This document shows, piece by piece, positions 1 through 8,401 of a stretch of DNA of 64,000 nt. The stretch's first letter is position 1, and every line of letters starts with the position of its first letter. The DNA lies in NCBI RefSeq assembly GCF_001718195.1, contig NZ_MCNV01000010.1, positions 1 to 64,000 on the forward strand, written 5' to 3'. The notes under the pieces were generated by a model. It was not told where the DNA came from. It saw only the letters and a list, made by a program, of their open reading frames with translations, and did no database searches. A program made the position numbers and the translations under genes. This DNA is from Paraburkholderia nodosa. Its GTDB lineage: Bacteria; Pseudomonadota; Gammaproteobacteria; Burkholderiales; Burkholderiaceae.

Positions 1-115
1 CACACTATGTGTGTTGTGCCTGAAACAACACAACCCCAATTCAGCATCACCCTCTTTACGCTTCTTCCCGATTGGCTGTGGCGCGAACACAAAGCGCGAC
101 GCAGCAACCCGTCAA
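1..115 (+). other. 23S-5S rRNA spacer
   Basis: This stretch lies directly upstream of the 5S gene and contains no coding frame. It looks like the short spacer that follows 23S rRNA in Burkholderiaceae rRNA operons, so the 23S gene should end just outside the window. The 23S 3' end itself is not visible here. Confidence 0.5.
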
Positions 116-232
116 GCCTGATGACCATAGCGAGCTGGTCCCACCCCTTCCCATCCCGAACAGGACCGTGAAACAGCTCCACGCCGATGATAGTGCGGAT
201 TGCCCGTGTGAAAGTAGGTAATCGTCAGGCTC
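116..232 (+). rRNA. 5S ribosomal RNA
   Basis: The gene opens with GCCTGATGACCATAGCGAGC and closes with GTAATCGTCAGGCTC, so its two ends pair in the usual closing helix. The conserved internal stretch CCATCCCGAACAGGACCGTG is present. Length is about 117 nt, normal for 5S. It is the last gene of an rRNA operon that enters from the left edge. Positions are by eye and may be off by one or two bases. Confidence 0.95.
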
Positions 233-247
233 CTTATGCTGTAACGT

Positions 248-292
248 CCAGAACCCCGGTGTCTCCGAAAGAGAACCGGGGTTCTGGCGTTT
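248..292 (+). terminator. rRNA operon terminator hairpin
   Basis: A perfect 13-bp inverted repeat (248-260 and 275-287, arms CCAGAACCCCGGT / ACCGGGGTTCTGG) lies just after the 5S gene. The T-run after it is short, but the position and stem strength fit the intrinsic terminator of an rRNA operon. Confidence 0.8.
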
Positions 293-753
293 GGGCGCCA
301 GAAAGAACGATCATTTTCTGCGACCTGACTTATTCGCAGTCGATAGCGAAAATCTCCAAATCGTCTTAAATAGCATTTCATGCGTGCGTCAATACACCTC
401 AGAAATCGCGCAAACAAAAATCTAATTCGCATTAAATTGCAGATCTCCTAAAGTTTCTTCCTAATCCGGCCGATAGACGCGTGTGTAGTCAGCAACTACA
501 AACTAAAGATCACACGCTACACGAATAAAAACCGGGGAGCTTCTGCGCATGCGCTCGCGTGCGGGAAGCGAGAAACATGCACGACCGATGGAATGACTTG
601 CGCGCGCAGCGACGCACTGCGCCCTCTATTTCCGCCGCAACGACGCTTACGGGGACGCCCTGCGTGCTCCGCGTGCACGCCGCCGCCGTCTGGCTCCGCA
701 TCTCGCCGATCTCCCTTGTCCAGCCTCTTTTGCCCTGACAACAAGGAGAATTC
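293..753. other. Intergenic region upstream of the lipoprotein operon
   Basis: No gene is supported here. The left part is AT-richer than its surroundings and should hold the promoter for the three-lipoprotein operon starting at 754. A strong ribosome site (AAGGAG) lies at 743-748. No clear -35/-10 pair could be fixed by eye. Confidence 0.5.
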
Positions 754-1431
754 ATGAAGTCGTCCAAGACGTGGGGTGCGCTTCTCGCCGCCGCCACCAT
801 CGCAGCCCTTGGCGGTTGCGCGACCGAATCGTCGCGTTCGCTGCCCGTGCCGCCTGTCACCAGCGCGCAGCGCCCGCCCGTTGGTAAGCCGGTGCAGATC
901 GCAGTCGGCAAGTTCGATAATCGCTCGAGCTACATGCGCGGCATCTTCTCCGACGGCATCGACCGGCTCGGCGGGCAGGCCAAGACCATCCTGATCACGT
1001 CGATGCAGCAAAGCGGCCGCTTCAGCGTGCTCGATCGCGACAACCTTGACGAGATCCGCCAGGAAGCGGGCTTCACCAGGAAGGCCCAGGCGATCAAGGG
1101 CGCCAACTACGTCATTACCGGCGACGTCACCGAGTTCGGTCGCAAGGAAGTCGGCGATCACCAGCTGTTCGGCATTCTCGGCAGCGGAAAGAACCAGATC
1201 GCCTACGCGAAGGTGAGCATCAACGTTGTCGATACCACGACTTCGGAAGTCGTCGCTTCGGCGCAGGGTGCGGGCGAGTACAGCCTCTCGAACCGCGAGA
1301 TCATTGGCTTTGGCGGCACCGCGAGCTACGACTCGACGCTCAATGGCAAGGTGCTCGAGCTCGCGATCCAGGAAGCAGTCAACCATCTGGCCGACCAGGT
1401 CGACGCGGGCGCGCTGCGCTCCGCACACTGA
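754..1431 (+). CDS. CsgG/HfaB-family lipoprotein
   Basis: 225 aa. The N-terminus is a lipoprotein signal peptide with a lipobox (LGGC, Cys at about residue 22). The rest matches the CsgG-type fold: an early strand IAVGKFDNRS, then LITSMQQSGRFSVLDRDNLDEI, typical of curli-secretion-like outer-membrane lipoproteins. Start is ATG with AAGGAG nine bases upstream. It is the first of three small lipoprotein genes in one direction, the others following after 58 and 14 bases. This CsgG + DUF4810 + GNA1162 trio recurs in proteobacteria, and the three probably form one envelope assembly. No curli subunit genes are nearby, so a curli role is not supported and the substrate is unknown. Confidence 0.85.
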   Translation: MKSSKTWGALLAAATIAALGGCATESSRSLPVPPVTSAQRPPVGKPVQIAVGKFDNRSSYMRGIFSDGIDRLGGQAKTILITSMQQSGRFSVLDRDNLDEIRQEAGFTRKAQAIKGANYVITGDVTEFGRKEVGDHQLFGILGSGKNQIAYAKVSINVVDTTTSEVVASAQGAGEYSLSNREIIGFGGTASYDSTLNGKVLELAIQEAVNHLADQVDAGALRSAH

Positions 1432-1489
1432 CCGCCTACGTCGGCCGCGCTTCACGCTGAATCAGAACAACTACTCATACGGGGTTTTC

Positions 1490-1855
1490 ATGAAATACAT
1501 CGGCACGCTTCGGGGGCTCTGCCTGCCCATCACGGCGGCAACGCTGCTGCTCGCAGGCTGCGCGAACACCACGCCGCCGCTCTACCAGTGGAGCGGCTAT
1601 CAGCCCGGGGTCTACGACTACCTGAAGGGCGAGAAGGCACCGCAGCAACAGATCGATGCGCTCGAGAAGTCGCTGCAGGAAATCCGCGCGAAGGGCAACA
1701 CGCCGCCGCCAGGCTTCCACGCGCAACTGGGCATGCTCTACGCGAACGTCGGCAACGACACGCAAGCCATGCAGGAATTCGACGCCGAGAAGCACCTCTT
1801 CCCGGAGTCGTCGACCTATATGGACTTCCTCATGAAGAAACCGAAACAACAATAA
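1490..1855 (+). CDS. DUF4810 domain lipoprotein
   Basis: 121 aa. It has a signal peptide and lipobox (LLAGC, Cys near residue 24), then a short helical domain with YQWSGYQPGVYDYLKG and a TPR-like tail (FHAQLGMLYANVGNDTQAMQEF). The pattern matches the DUF4810 family, small periplasm-facing lipoproteins found between CsgG-like and GNA1162-like genes. It lies 58 bases after the CsgG-like gene and 14 before the next gene, so the three are probably co-transcribed. Function is unknown; a scaffold for the two neighbouring lipoproteins is an inference from gene order. Confidence 0.8.
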   Translation: MKYIGTLRGLCLPITAATLLLAGCANTTPPLYQWSGYQPGVYDYLKGEKAPQQQIDALEKSLQEIRAKGNTPPPGFHAQLGMLYANVGNDTQAMQEFDAEKHLFPESSTYMDFLMKKPKQQ

Positions 1856-1869
1856 GCGAGCGTACCGAT

Positions 1870-2535
1870 ATGTCCAGATTTTCCACTCTCAAGCTCTGGC
1901 TGGCTCTGTCCGCGCTCGCATTGCTGGCCGCTTGTGCACAGCCGGTCAAGCACGCGGATTACACGGCGTTCAAGAATGCGCGCCCGCGCTCGATCCTCGT
2001 GCTGCCGCCCGACAACGCGACGACGGATGTGAATGCGTCGAACAGCATGCTCTCCCAGATGACGATGCCGCTCGCCGAGGCGGGCTACTACGTGATTCCG
2101 GTCGCGGTCATGGAGGAGACGTTCAAGCAGAACGGACTGACGACGGCAGGCGACATCCAGCAGACCCCGCCGGAGAAGCTGCGCGAGATCTTCGGCGCCG
2201 ATGCGGTGGTGTATTCGAAGATCACGCAATTCGGGACGCAATATCGTGTGATCGACAGCGCGACGGTGGTGACGGCGACGGCGAAACTCGTCGATCTGAC
2301 AACCGGCAAGGTGCTGTGGCAAGGCGCGGCCAGCGCCAGCAGCAACGAAGGGAACAACAGCGGTGGCGGCGGCCTGATTGGCATGCTGGTGGTGGCGGCA
2401 ATCAAGCAGGTCGCGAATTCGCTGACCGACAAGAGCCACGATATCGCAGGTGTCACGAGCTATCGTCTGTTGCACGCGGGGCCGCCGACGGGCCTGCTCT
2501 ACGGTCCGCACTCGCCGAAATACGGCACGGACTGA
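1870..2535 (+). CDS. GNA1162-family (DUF799) lipoprotein
   Basis: 221 aa. Lipoprotein signal with LLAAC lipobox (Cys at about residue 22). The mature part contains PRSILVLPPDNATTDVNASNS and FGADAVVYSKITQFGTQYRV, features of the GNA1162/DUF799 family, whose fold resembles the TolB/CsgG N-terminal domain. A glycine-rich segment (NNSGGGGLIGML) precedes the C-terminus. Last gene of the lipoprotein operon, followed by a strong bidirectional terminator. Probably outer-membrane anchored and facing the periplasm. Exact job unknown. Confidence 0.85.
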   Translation: MSRFSTLKLWLALSALALLAACAQPVKHADYTAFKNARPRSILVLPPDNATTDVNASNSMLSQMTMPLAEAGYYVIPVAVMEETFKQNGLTTAGDIQQTPPEKLREIFGADAVVYSKITQFGTQYRVIDSATVVTATAKLVDLTTGKVLWQGAASASSNEGNNSGGGGLIGMLVVAAIKQVANSLTDKSHDIAGVTSYRLLHAGPPTGLLYGPHSPKYGTD

Positions 2536-2560
2536 CCGGCGGCGCTCGCGCCGCATAAAG

Positions 2561-2596
2561 AAAAAGCCCGTCACCGGAAGGTGACGGGCTTTTTTC
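2561..2596. terminator. Bidirectional intrinsic terminator
   Basis: AAAAAGCCCGTCACC (2561-2575) pairs with GGTGACGGGCTTTTT (2580-2594) around a four-base loop. It has an A-run on one side and a T-run on the other, so it can end both the lipoprotein operon and the convergent rpoD gene. Confidence 0.92.
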
Positions 2597-2630
2597 AATC
2601 CAGCTCAAGGGAGCGCAGCAGTAAAACCGC

Positions 2631-4613
2631 TTAGCGCTCCAGGAACGGACGCAGCTTGTCCGCGCGGCTCGGGTGCATCAGCTTGCGCATCGCCTTGCTT
2701 TCGATCTGGCGGATACGCTCGCGCGTCACGTCGAACTGCTTGCCCACTTCTTCGAGCGTGTGGTCCGACGTCGTGTCGATGCCGTAGCGCATGCGCAGCA
2801 CCTTCGCTTCGCGCGGCGAGAGCGCCTTGAGCGCCTCGTCGATGGCAGCGCGCATGTTCGCGTGAATCGCAGCATCAGCCGGCGAGGCCGAACCTGCGTC
2901 CTCGATCATGTCGCCGAGCGTCGCGTCGCCGTCGTCGCCTACCGGGCTTTCGAGCGAGACCGGTTGCTTGGCGATCTTGAGGATGCCGCGCACCTTCTCT
3001 TCGGTCATGCCCATGCGCGCGGCGAGGTCCGCCGGATGCGCTTCCATGCCCGTTTGCTGCAGGATCTCGCGCGAAATGCGGTTGAGCTTGTTGATCGTTT
3101 CGATCATGTGCACCGGCACGCGGATCGTGCGCGCCTGGTCGGCGAGCGCGCGCGTCACGGCCTGACGCACCCACCAAGTCGCGTACGTCGAGAACTTCCA
3201 GCCGCGGCGATATTCGAACTTGTCCACCGCCTTCATCAAGCCGATGTTGCCTTCCTGGATCAGGTCGAGGAACTGCATGCCGCGGTTCACGTACTTCTTC
3301 GCAATCGAGATCACGAGACGCAGGTTGGCCTTGACCATCTCGCCCTTCGCCTGACGCATCTTCGATTCGGCGACGGTCATGCGGCGATTGATCGCCTTGA
3401 TCTGCTGCAGCGACAGCGATGCGGCCGCTTCGATCTCGGCGAGCTTGCGCTGCTCCGCCTGGATAGCCGGCAGGCTGCGCTCGATCGAGGGACCGTACTT
3501 GCTCGACGCGGCTGCGGCGCGCACGCCCCAGTCCAGATCGGTTTCGTGGCCCGGGAACTGCTCGACGAAGGCTTCGCGCGGCATGCCGCAGCGATCGACG
3601 ACGATGGAGAGTACGTTGCGCTCGATCGCGCGAATCTGCGCGACCTGCTCGTGCAGCAGCGAGCACAGGCGGTCGATCGTGCGGGCCGTGAAGCGGATCG
3701 GCGCGAGTTCCGTCTGGATGTCGGCGCAGATCTTCATTTCCAGGGCCGTAGCGCGCGCATTGGCGTCCGTCGTACAGGCCATCTGTTCGAACAGCGCGCG
3801 AACGCGCGCGAAGATCGCGAGGCTGTCTGCCTTCAGTTGCGCGAGCAGGGCTTCGTTCGCCTTGCTGTTGTCGGCGTCGCTGTCTTCGTCGTCGCTCGAG
3901 TCGTCCGACTCTTCTTCTTCCGATGCCTGGGCTTCGACTTCTTCGCTCGCGTCTGCGTCGGCCGCCGTGGCCGGTTCCTGCGCCGCTTCGTCGCTGCCGA
4001 TGCCGTCGACGAGTTCATCGATGCGCATCTCTTCAGCCGCGACGCGGTCGGCGTCGGCGAGGATGGTCGCGACGATCGACGGGCATGCCGCGATCGCCTG
4101 GATCATTTCCTGGAGGCCGTCTTCGATGCGCTTCGCCACTTCGATTTCGCCGGCGCGCGTGAGCAGCTCGCTCGAGCCCATTTCGCGCATGTACATGCGC
4201 ACGGGGTCGGTCGTGCGGCCGAATTCGGAGTCGACGGTCGAGAGCGCGACTTCGACTTCTTCGTCGGCTTCGTCGTCGGCCTGCTGGTCGGCGCGGGAAT
4301 CTTCGTTCAGGAGCAGCGTGTCGGCGTCGGGCGCCTGCTCGTACACCTGCACGCCCATGTCGTTGAACGTGGCGACGATCGTTTCCAGCGCGGCCGTCTG
4401 CGCGAAGTTGTCGGGCAGATGGTCGTTGATGTCCGCGTGGGTCAGATAACCGCGTTCGCGGCCGAGCTTGATGAGCGCCCGCATTTGATGCTGGCGTTTT
4501 TCGAGTTGCGAGCCTGCGTCCATGGGCGTCGTATCGCCGGTCTTGTCTTTGGACGAGCGGCGTGCGGGGCGGGCAGACGAGGTCAGCGCGTCGTCCCGGT
4601 CATGGCTTGTCAA
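2631..4613 (-). CDS. rpoD: RNA polymerase sigma factor RpoD (sigma-70), probable extra copy
   Basis: About 660 aa. In order: region 1.1 (RALIKLGRERGYLTHADIND), region 1.2 (DPVRMYMREMGS), a long acidic non-conserved insert rich in E/D/S, region 2 (NLRLVISIAKKYVNRGMQFL, then YATWWVRQAV), region 3 and region 4 with the -35 helix (TLEEVGKQFDVTRERIRQIE). All sigma-70 core parts are intact. The start chosen is TTG at 4613 because GAGGAG lies six bases upstream; the first in-frame ATG is at 4523 with no clear ribosome site. The usual rpsU-dnaG neighbours are absent and an rRNA operon end lies nearby, so this may be a second housekeeping-type sigma factor. Whether it is the main copy cannot be told from this window. 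Confidence 0.93.
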   Translation of the reverse strand: MTSHDRDDALTSSARPARRSSKDKTGDTTPMDAGSQLEKRQHQMRALIKLGRERGYLTHADINDHLPDNFAQTAALETIVATFNDMGVQVYEQAPDADTLLLNEDSRADQQADDEADEEVEVALSTVDSEFGRTTDPVRMYMREMGSSELLTRAGEIEVAKRIEDGLQEMIQAIAACPSIVATILADADRVAAEEMRIDELVDGIGSDEAAQEPATAADADASEEVEAQASEEEESDDSSDDEDSDADNSKANEALLAQLKADSLAIFARVRALFEQMACTTDANARATALEMKICADIQTELAPIRFTARTIDRLCSLLHEQVAQIRAIERNVLSIVVDRCGMPREAFVEQFPGHETDLDWGVRAAAASSKYGPSIERSLPAIQAEQRKLAEIEAAASLSLQQIKAINRRMTVAESKMRQAKGEMVKANLRLVISIAKKYVNRGMQFLDLIQEGNIGLMKAVDKFEYRRGWKFSTYATWWVRQAVTRALADQARTIRVPVHMIETINKLNRISREILQQTGMEAHPADLAARMGMTEEKVRGILKIAKQPVSLESPVGDDGDATLGDMIEDAGSASPADAAIHANMRAAIDEALKALSPREAKVLRMRYGIDTTSDHTLEEVGKQFDVTRERIRQIESKAMRKLMHPSRADKLRPFLER

Positions 4614-5026
4614 TACATTCTCCTCGAAGGGATAGCCCGACAAGGGCAAAAAGGGTCACGCGCCAGCGGCGTGGCGTCCTGGCGATGACGAAATTGCAGG
4701 GGAGTGGGCGGGGGCGCATGCCGGTCCCGCCAAGCGAGCGCCAAACGTCTGACGACGTGGCAGCCTGGATTTTCGTGCAATGCAGAAAGACCGCGTATGG
4801 TAGTGCGTTACGGCATGCGAGGCAACCTGAATCGTCGTGTTTGCGGCACATTGACCGCCTTCAGGGTCGTATCGTTTGGGTAGCGCTTCACCTTACATAT
4901 TTCCTACATGAGTCCCTTAGACCATTTTTCAAGTGAGAAGTTCACGTTTTTGTCACTCGCCTGGCCTATGGCACGTTGATATTCCCCGCTGATTCCCCGT
5001 TGTCCGGTCGCCATGCGTGGCAGCGC
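4614..5026. other. Intergenic region upstream of rpoD
   Basis: About 410 bases without a supported gene. It must contain the rpoD promoter reading leftward and the 3' end of the methyltransferase transcript. The part near 4890-4960 is AT-rich. Short open frames across it lack ribosome sites and recognisable products. No promoter could be fixed with confidence. Confidence 0.45.
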
Positions 5027-5617
5027 TCACGCGCGAATCGCGACAATGCGTTGAACGCGTTTGCCGGAGGACCGGTTGACCGCCTCCTCGTCGAGCGCGA
5101 TGGTCGTGCCCTCGAGCTGGCTGGTGACGAGCGCCGGATCGAACGCACTATATAGACGCCCCGCTGGGTCGCGCGCGCTGTCGCCGTCGGTGACGCGCCA
5201 GCTCAGATAGAGCACGCCGCCCGGCTCGAGCAGTTCGACGAGGCGGCGGCAGGCCGGGCCGATCTGCGCGACGGGCAAATGCATGATCACGGTCTCGCAC
5301 AGGACGTTGTCAAAGCTCGCGGCGGGCACGCCCTCTAGCTCGGGCAACGTGGCCAGACCGAAGGCGCACTGCGGGTGGTCAGCGGTGGCCCGGGCGATCA
5401 GACCCTCCGACGCGTCGTAGCCCGTCGCGGGGTAACCATGGGCGTTCAGCCATGCCACGTCGCGGCCCGAGCCGCAGCCGATATCCACGGTCCTTCCGTG
5501 GGGCCGGAAATACCGCATGAGACGCGCATAGAGGTCGTCGGGCGCAGACTGGTTCGCCCATTCGGCTGCGTAGTTTGCGGCGCCACTCGTGTACGTCTCG
5601 ATCGTCATGGAGTCCAT
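5027..5617 (-). CDS. Class I SAM-dependent methyltransferase
   Basis: 196 aa. Motif I, which binds S-adenosylmethionine, is VDIGCGSGRDVAWL near residue 44. The acidic motif II region is GYDASEGLIARA, and a post-I strand (FDNVLCETVIMHLP) follows. It looks like the small methyltransferase type 11/25 group often annotated as class I methyltransferases of unknown substrate. Two in-frame ATG codons at 5617 and 5608 are possible starts. It reads away from the GFA-family gene in the same direction, about 150 bases downstream of it. The substrate is not indicated by sequence or neighbours. Confidence 0.85.
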   Translation of the reverse strand: MDSMTIETYTSGAANYAAEWANQSAPDDLYARLMRYFRPHGRTVDIGCGSGRDVAWLNAHGYPATGYDASEGLIARATADHPQCAFGLATLPELEGVPAASFDNVLCETVIMHLPVAQIGPACRRLVELLEPGGVLYLSWRVTDGDSARDPAGRLYSAFDPALVTSQLEGTTIALDEEAVNRSSGKRVQRIVAIRA

Positions 5618-5767
5618 ATGGGGCTCGCGGTTCCTGTGACAAGAGGGAGGGACGCTTCGAGACTAGCCGATCGACGCAACGAGAGGCAGTCGCGCGGCGA
5701 TACCGGTATCGCCGCTGCCACGCTCGCCGCTTGGCGCCGCGCGACGGCCACGCTGCACGCAGCGTCG

Positions 5768-6205
5768 TCAGGGCGGGAATTCGTCGTATTGGGGCAGCGA
5801 GTCGGCGATCTCGAACCACGGCGCTTTCGAGCGCACGAAGATATGGCCGGCGGGGCGAATGGCCGGCGGATCGGTCAGCGTGCCGAGCGTCACGTGCACA
5901 TACGCTCCTTCGCGCACGACTGAATAGAGCAGCGAGCCGCAGCGGCCGCAATGGATGTCGTGGGCGGCCTGCGGATCGCCGTAGACCAGCGTCTGCCCTG
6001 CGCCCTCGGTGAGTCGCAGCGCCTCGCTTTCGATGCCCGCAAACGGCTTGAACGCGGAACCCGTGGCGCGGCGGCACTGCGAGCAGTGGCAATTGAATGC
6101 GTAGCGGAACGCATTGGCTACCGCATAGCGCACGGCGCCGCAAAGGCACTGGCCGCGCAGCGTGGCGGGAGCATTCGTGTGGTTGGGGGCAGTGTCGGCG
6201 GACAT
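5768..6205 (-). CDS. GFA-family (CENP-V/GFA domain) zinc protein
   Basis: About 145 aa from the ATG at 6205; an alternative ATG lies at 6241, and neither has a good ribosome site. The zinc-binding cysteine pattern of the GFA fold is complete: GQCLCGAVRY, then CHCSQCRRATGSAF, then HCGRCGSLLY. The family was named for glutathione-dependent formaldehyde-activating enzyme, but most members have no proven reaction and many may be zinc-binding proteins with other jobs. Cytoplasmic, with no signal peptide. The single gene shows no link to the cellulose operon. Confidence 0.85.
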   Translation of the reverse strand: MSADTAPNHTNAPATLRGQCLCGAVRYAVANAFRYAFNCHCSQCRRATGSAFKPFAGIESEALRLTEGAGQTLVYGDPQAAHDIHCGRCGSLLYSVVREGAYVHVTLGTLTDPPAIRPAGHIFVRSKAPWFEIADSLPQYDEFPP

Positions 6206-6464
6206 GATGGGCGCGGTGCTCTGGTGGCAAGTGTCGAACATTGCGATCGGGCGGCTGCGGTGTGCGCACTCACATCATACGTTTGAGTCGCCCGCGGCGC
6301 AGGAAAACGCAAAGGTCACCACATATGGGGATTGGCCGGCCAGTCATGGCCTCCGCACGGTTCGTGGCGCCCCTGTAGCCCCGAAATGCAAGCCGAATTT
6401 CCCATGGATGGTTACCTTTGGCGCCCTCGCGCAAAACGCACCGCCCAAGCCCACCCAGGCGAAT

Positions 6465-6806
6465 CTACGCGCCCCGTTCCCTCAAGTCCTTCAATCCCTT
6501 GATGACGACAAGCAGCGCGCGGCCGTGCTCTTCCGAACCGTCCCACGCCTCGACGATCGCATTGCGCAGCAATTCGTTGTAGGCAGCCGCGTGCCGGCTG
6601 GACGGCAGCGCCTTCACACCATAGAAACTGCATAGCTTATTGAATGACGCGCTCCGGCGTACCCGCCTCCCGTTCGACGTGCGAAGACGCGAGACAGTAG
6701 GCTGGCTGACCCCGGAAAGCCGCGCAATTTCGCTGGCAGAGCGTGAATCGTCCGATAACCGCCGCAGCAGTTCCTGCACCGGAAAATGAGTATCTGGGGC
6801 TTCCAT
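6465..6806 (-). CDS. Small HTH transcriptional regulator
   Basis: About 113 aa. A helix-turn-helix is visible at SASEIARLSGVSQPTVSRLR, as in phage-type or XRE-like repressors. The C-terminal half is helical (NELLRNAIVEAWDGSEEHGR). ATG codons at 6815 and 6806 are both in frame. A TATAAT element on this strand covers 6819-6814, which would put transcription start at about 6806 and make the message leaderless from that ATG. The gene is divergent from the unrecognised gene at 6886 across a short gap, so it probably controls both. Narrow accessory distribution is likely but untested. Confidence 0.65.
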   Translation of the reverse strand: MEAPDTHFPVQELLRRLSDDSRSASEIARLSGVSQPTVSRLRTSNGRRVRRSASFNKLCSFYGVKALPSSRHAAAYNELLRNAIVEAWDGSEEHGRALLVVIKGLKDLRERGA

Positions 6807-6813
6807 GTCATGC

Positions 6814-6842
6814 ATTATACCTATACAGTAACGGTTATTGAA
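6814..6842 (-). promoter_or_regulatory. Candidate leaderless promoter of the HTH gene
   Basis: On the minus strand a perfect -10 box TATAAT (6819-6814) sits seven bases before the ATG at 6806. A weak -35 (TTCAAT, 6842-6837) lies 17 bases upstream of it. A small inverted repeat TAAC-G-GTTA (6829-6837) falls in the -35/spacer part and could be an operator. Confidence 0.45.
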
Positions 6843-6885
6843 TTGCTCGCCGAAATCGGCGGGCGGCTGCATTCCGAGGAAGTCG

Positions 6886-7782
6886 ATGGCACTAAAACAC
6901 CTACCGCCCACGTTTTGCTGGTCCCGTATCGGGCCAGAGGCCGGCATGGATCTCCCCACGCTGATCCTGCGCAAGGAGTGGGAGCGTCGGCAGGGCGGAG
7001 GCCGCTTCCTGTGGGGCATCGGCCAGTCGCTTGGCAACAGCGCTCAAATCGCCGCGCTGCGCACCGGCTCGCTTCTCGCGCTGTTTTCGCCGGCGGCAAG
7101 CCGCCCGCGCGTCATGCAAGACAAGCGCGGCAAGCGTGCCGGGGTGGTGGTCTGGAATGCGTGGGTCGACGCGAGCGGTCAGGTGCGCCAGCTTCCGCAG
7201 CATGTGTTCGTTACGAGCAGCGCCACGCTGCCCTCGGGCGCCGCACGCGAGCATCACTACGCGCTCGTGTGCGTCTCGCCAACCGAACTGAGCGTCGGCA
7301 GCTCACTGCGGGTGGTTCCGGAGCGGCTGCGCAGCGTGAGCACGGCGAAGGCGCCATGCCGCTCGCAGGGCACGGTGGTGGTGGATTGCGTCGAGCGCGC
7401 CGCCCAGGCGGGCGGCAAGAGCCATCCTCTCGTGTTCACGGCGGAGCTGGAGGCGCCATACTTCGTGCGACTCACACAGCCCACGCTCGTCAAGGCGCGC
7501 GACCTCGCGGCCATTCACGAGGCATCGCGCATGGGCGACTTCGACACCTACACAGATCTCACCAAACGCGTGCGCAGCGAAGCCTGCGCGCAGCAGGCGC
7601 GCGGCGTCACGCGCGATCTCTTCGACGTGCCGCCTGCCGATCACACGGCGTCTTCACGGCTTGGCGGAGCAAGAACGCGCCATGTCTCCCGGGCGGGAGA
7701 CTGGACCCAGCTCACAATGGAACTCTTCCATGGCGATTCACATCCGTTCACAAGAGGCCGAGGCCGCGCAACGCTTTTTTGA
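6886..7782 (+). CDS. Conserved protein of unknown function
   Basis: 298 aa from the ATG at 6886, chosen because GAGGAAG lies just upstream. I do not recognise a named domain. The N-terminus has a striking segment: LPPTFCWSRIGPEAG, then RKEWERRQGGGRFLWGIGQS. Mid-region segments EHHYALVCVS and PYFVRLTQP look like conserved beta strands. There is no signal peptide or membrane helix, so it is probably cytoplasmic. It is transcribed divergently from a small HTH regulator, and its last 53 bases overlap the next gene in another frame. The arrangement resembles an accessory module with its own repressor, but no mechanism can be assigned. Confidence 0.65.
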   Translation: MALKHLPPTFCWSRIGPEAGMDLPTLILRKEWERRQGGGRFLWGIGQSLGNSAQIAALRTGSLLALFSPAASRPRVMQDKRGKRAGVVVWNAWVDASGQVRQLPQHVFVTSSATLPSGAAREHHYALVCVSPTELSVGSSLRVVPERLRSVSTAKAPCRSQGTVVVDCVERAAQAGGKSHPLVFTAELEAPYFVRLTQPTLVKARDLAAIHEASRMGDFDTYTDLTKRVRSEACAQQARGVTRDLFDVPPADHTASSRLGGARTRHVSRAGDWTQLTMELFHGDSHPFTRGRGRATLF

Positions 7783-7978
7783 GGCGAGCCGCAACGTCGA
7801 CCGGGCATTTCGCGCCCTGCGTGCCGAGGCCCACGACCACGTGGCCGCGCCGCTCGCCTATGGCGCCGCGCAATCACGGCTCGATCACGCGCTGGACGAA
7901 CTGGCGCGTGCCGAGGCGTTGTTCGATTCGGTGACTGACGTACAAACGCGTCAGATGAGGGATCATCAGGATCACTGA
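7730..7978 (+). CDS. Small helical protein of unknown function
   Basis: 82 aa. The start is ATG at 7730 with a weak GGAA site. The whole protein looks alpha-helical (AEAAQRFFEASRNVDRAFRA and LDHALDELARAEALFDSV), with charged heptad-like spacing. It overlaps the 3' end of the preceding gene by 53 bases, suggesting translational coupling. No family recognised. It could be a partner of the upstream protein or a spurious frame; overlap and good codon pattern favour a real gene only moderately. Confidence 0.4.
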   Translation: MAIHIRSQEAEAAQRFFEASRNVDRAFRALRAEAHDHVAAPLAYGAAQSRLDHALDELARAEALFDSVTDVQTRQMRDHQDH

Positions 7979-8191
7979 GGAAATGGTGCGAAGACCCGCC
8001 GCGACGCGGCGCGTACGGGTACGGGTCCCGCTACGCTGGTAACCATCCCGAGCCCGAGGCATTCGCGCGGCGCTCCTTCGCGCCCATGGGCCGCCCGCTG
8101 ACTCGCATGCCGCTGGAGCGCTGCGTCCTCGCGCAGCGCGTGGAGCGCAGCGCTTTCTGAGCGCGCCGCAGAGGCGAGTTCGCGCGCGAGC

Positions 8192-8401
8192 TCAGCCCTT
8201 TTCCGCCTCCACCGGCAACTCCAGCACGGCCGCCACGAGCGGCCAGCGCTTCGCGGCCGCCTGCCAGGCGTCCTCGGCTTGAACGTCGAGATAGCGGTCG
8301 CGGTCCACGCCCTCGACGAGACGCGCGAGCGCGTCGATATCGCTCGGCAGCGCGGGACCACTGCGCGAACGCCGGCTGGATCCCCACAAGCGCATCGCCA
8401 T
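8192..8401 (-). CDS. bcsR: Cellulose biosynthesis protein BcsR
   Basis: 69 aa. The core reads LPSDIDALARLVEGVDRDRY, then AWQAAAKRWPLVAAVLE. This matches the BcsR pattern of E. coli (a DI..L segment, then AAALKRWPLLAE). BcsR acts with BcsQ in assembly and activation of the cellulose synthase at the inner membrane. The ATG overlaps the bcsG stop codon (TGATG), with GGAGGG just upstream, so translation is coupled. In E. coli bcsR is the first gene of the operon; here it is the last. Confidence 0.75.
   Translation of the reverse strand: MAMRLWGSSRRSRSGPALPSDIDALARLVEGVDRDRYLDVQAEDAWQAAAKRWPLVAAVLELPVEAEKG

Noticed and set aside
754..2535. A curli system around the CsgG-like lipoprotein
   Set aside because: No curli subunit, CsgE/F or CsgD homologue is next to it. 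The DUF4810 and GNA1162 partners indicate a different lipoprotein set.
2673..4688. A 671-codon plus-strand frame opposite rpoD
   Set aside because: Arg/His/Asp-rich shadow of the sigma factor gene with no recognisable fold.
4600..4936. Short frames upstream of rpoD as genes or a leader peptide
   Set aside because: No ribosome site, no conserved motif, and overlap with the rpoD 5' end.
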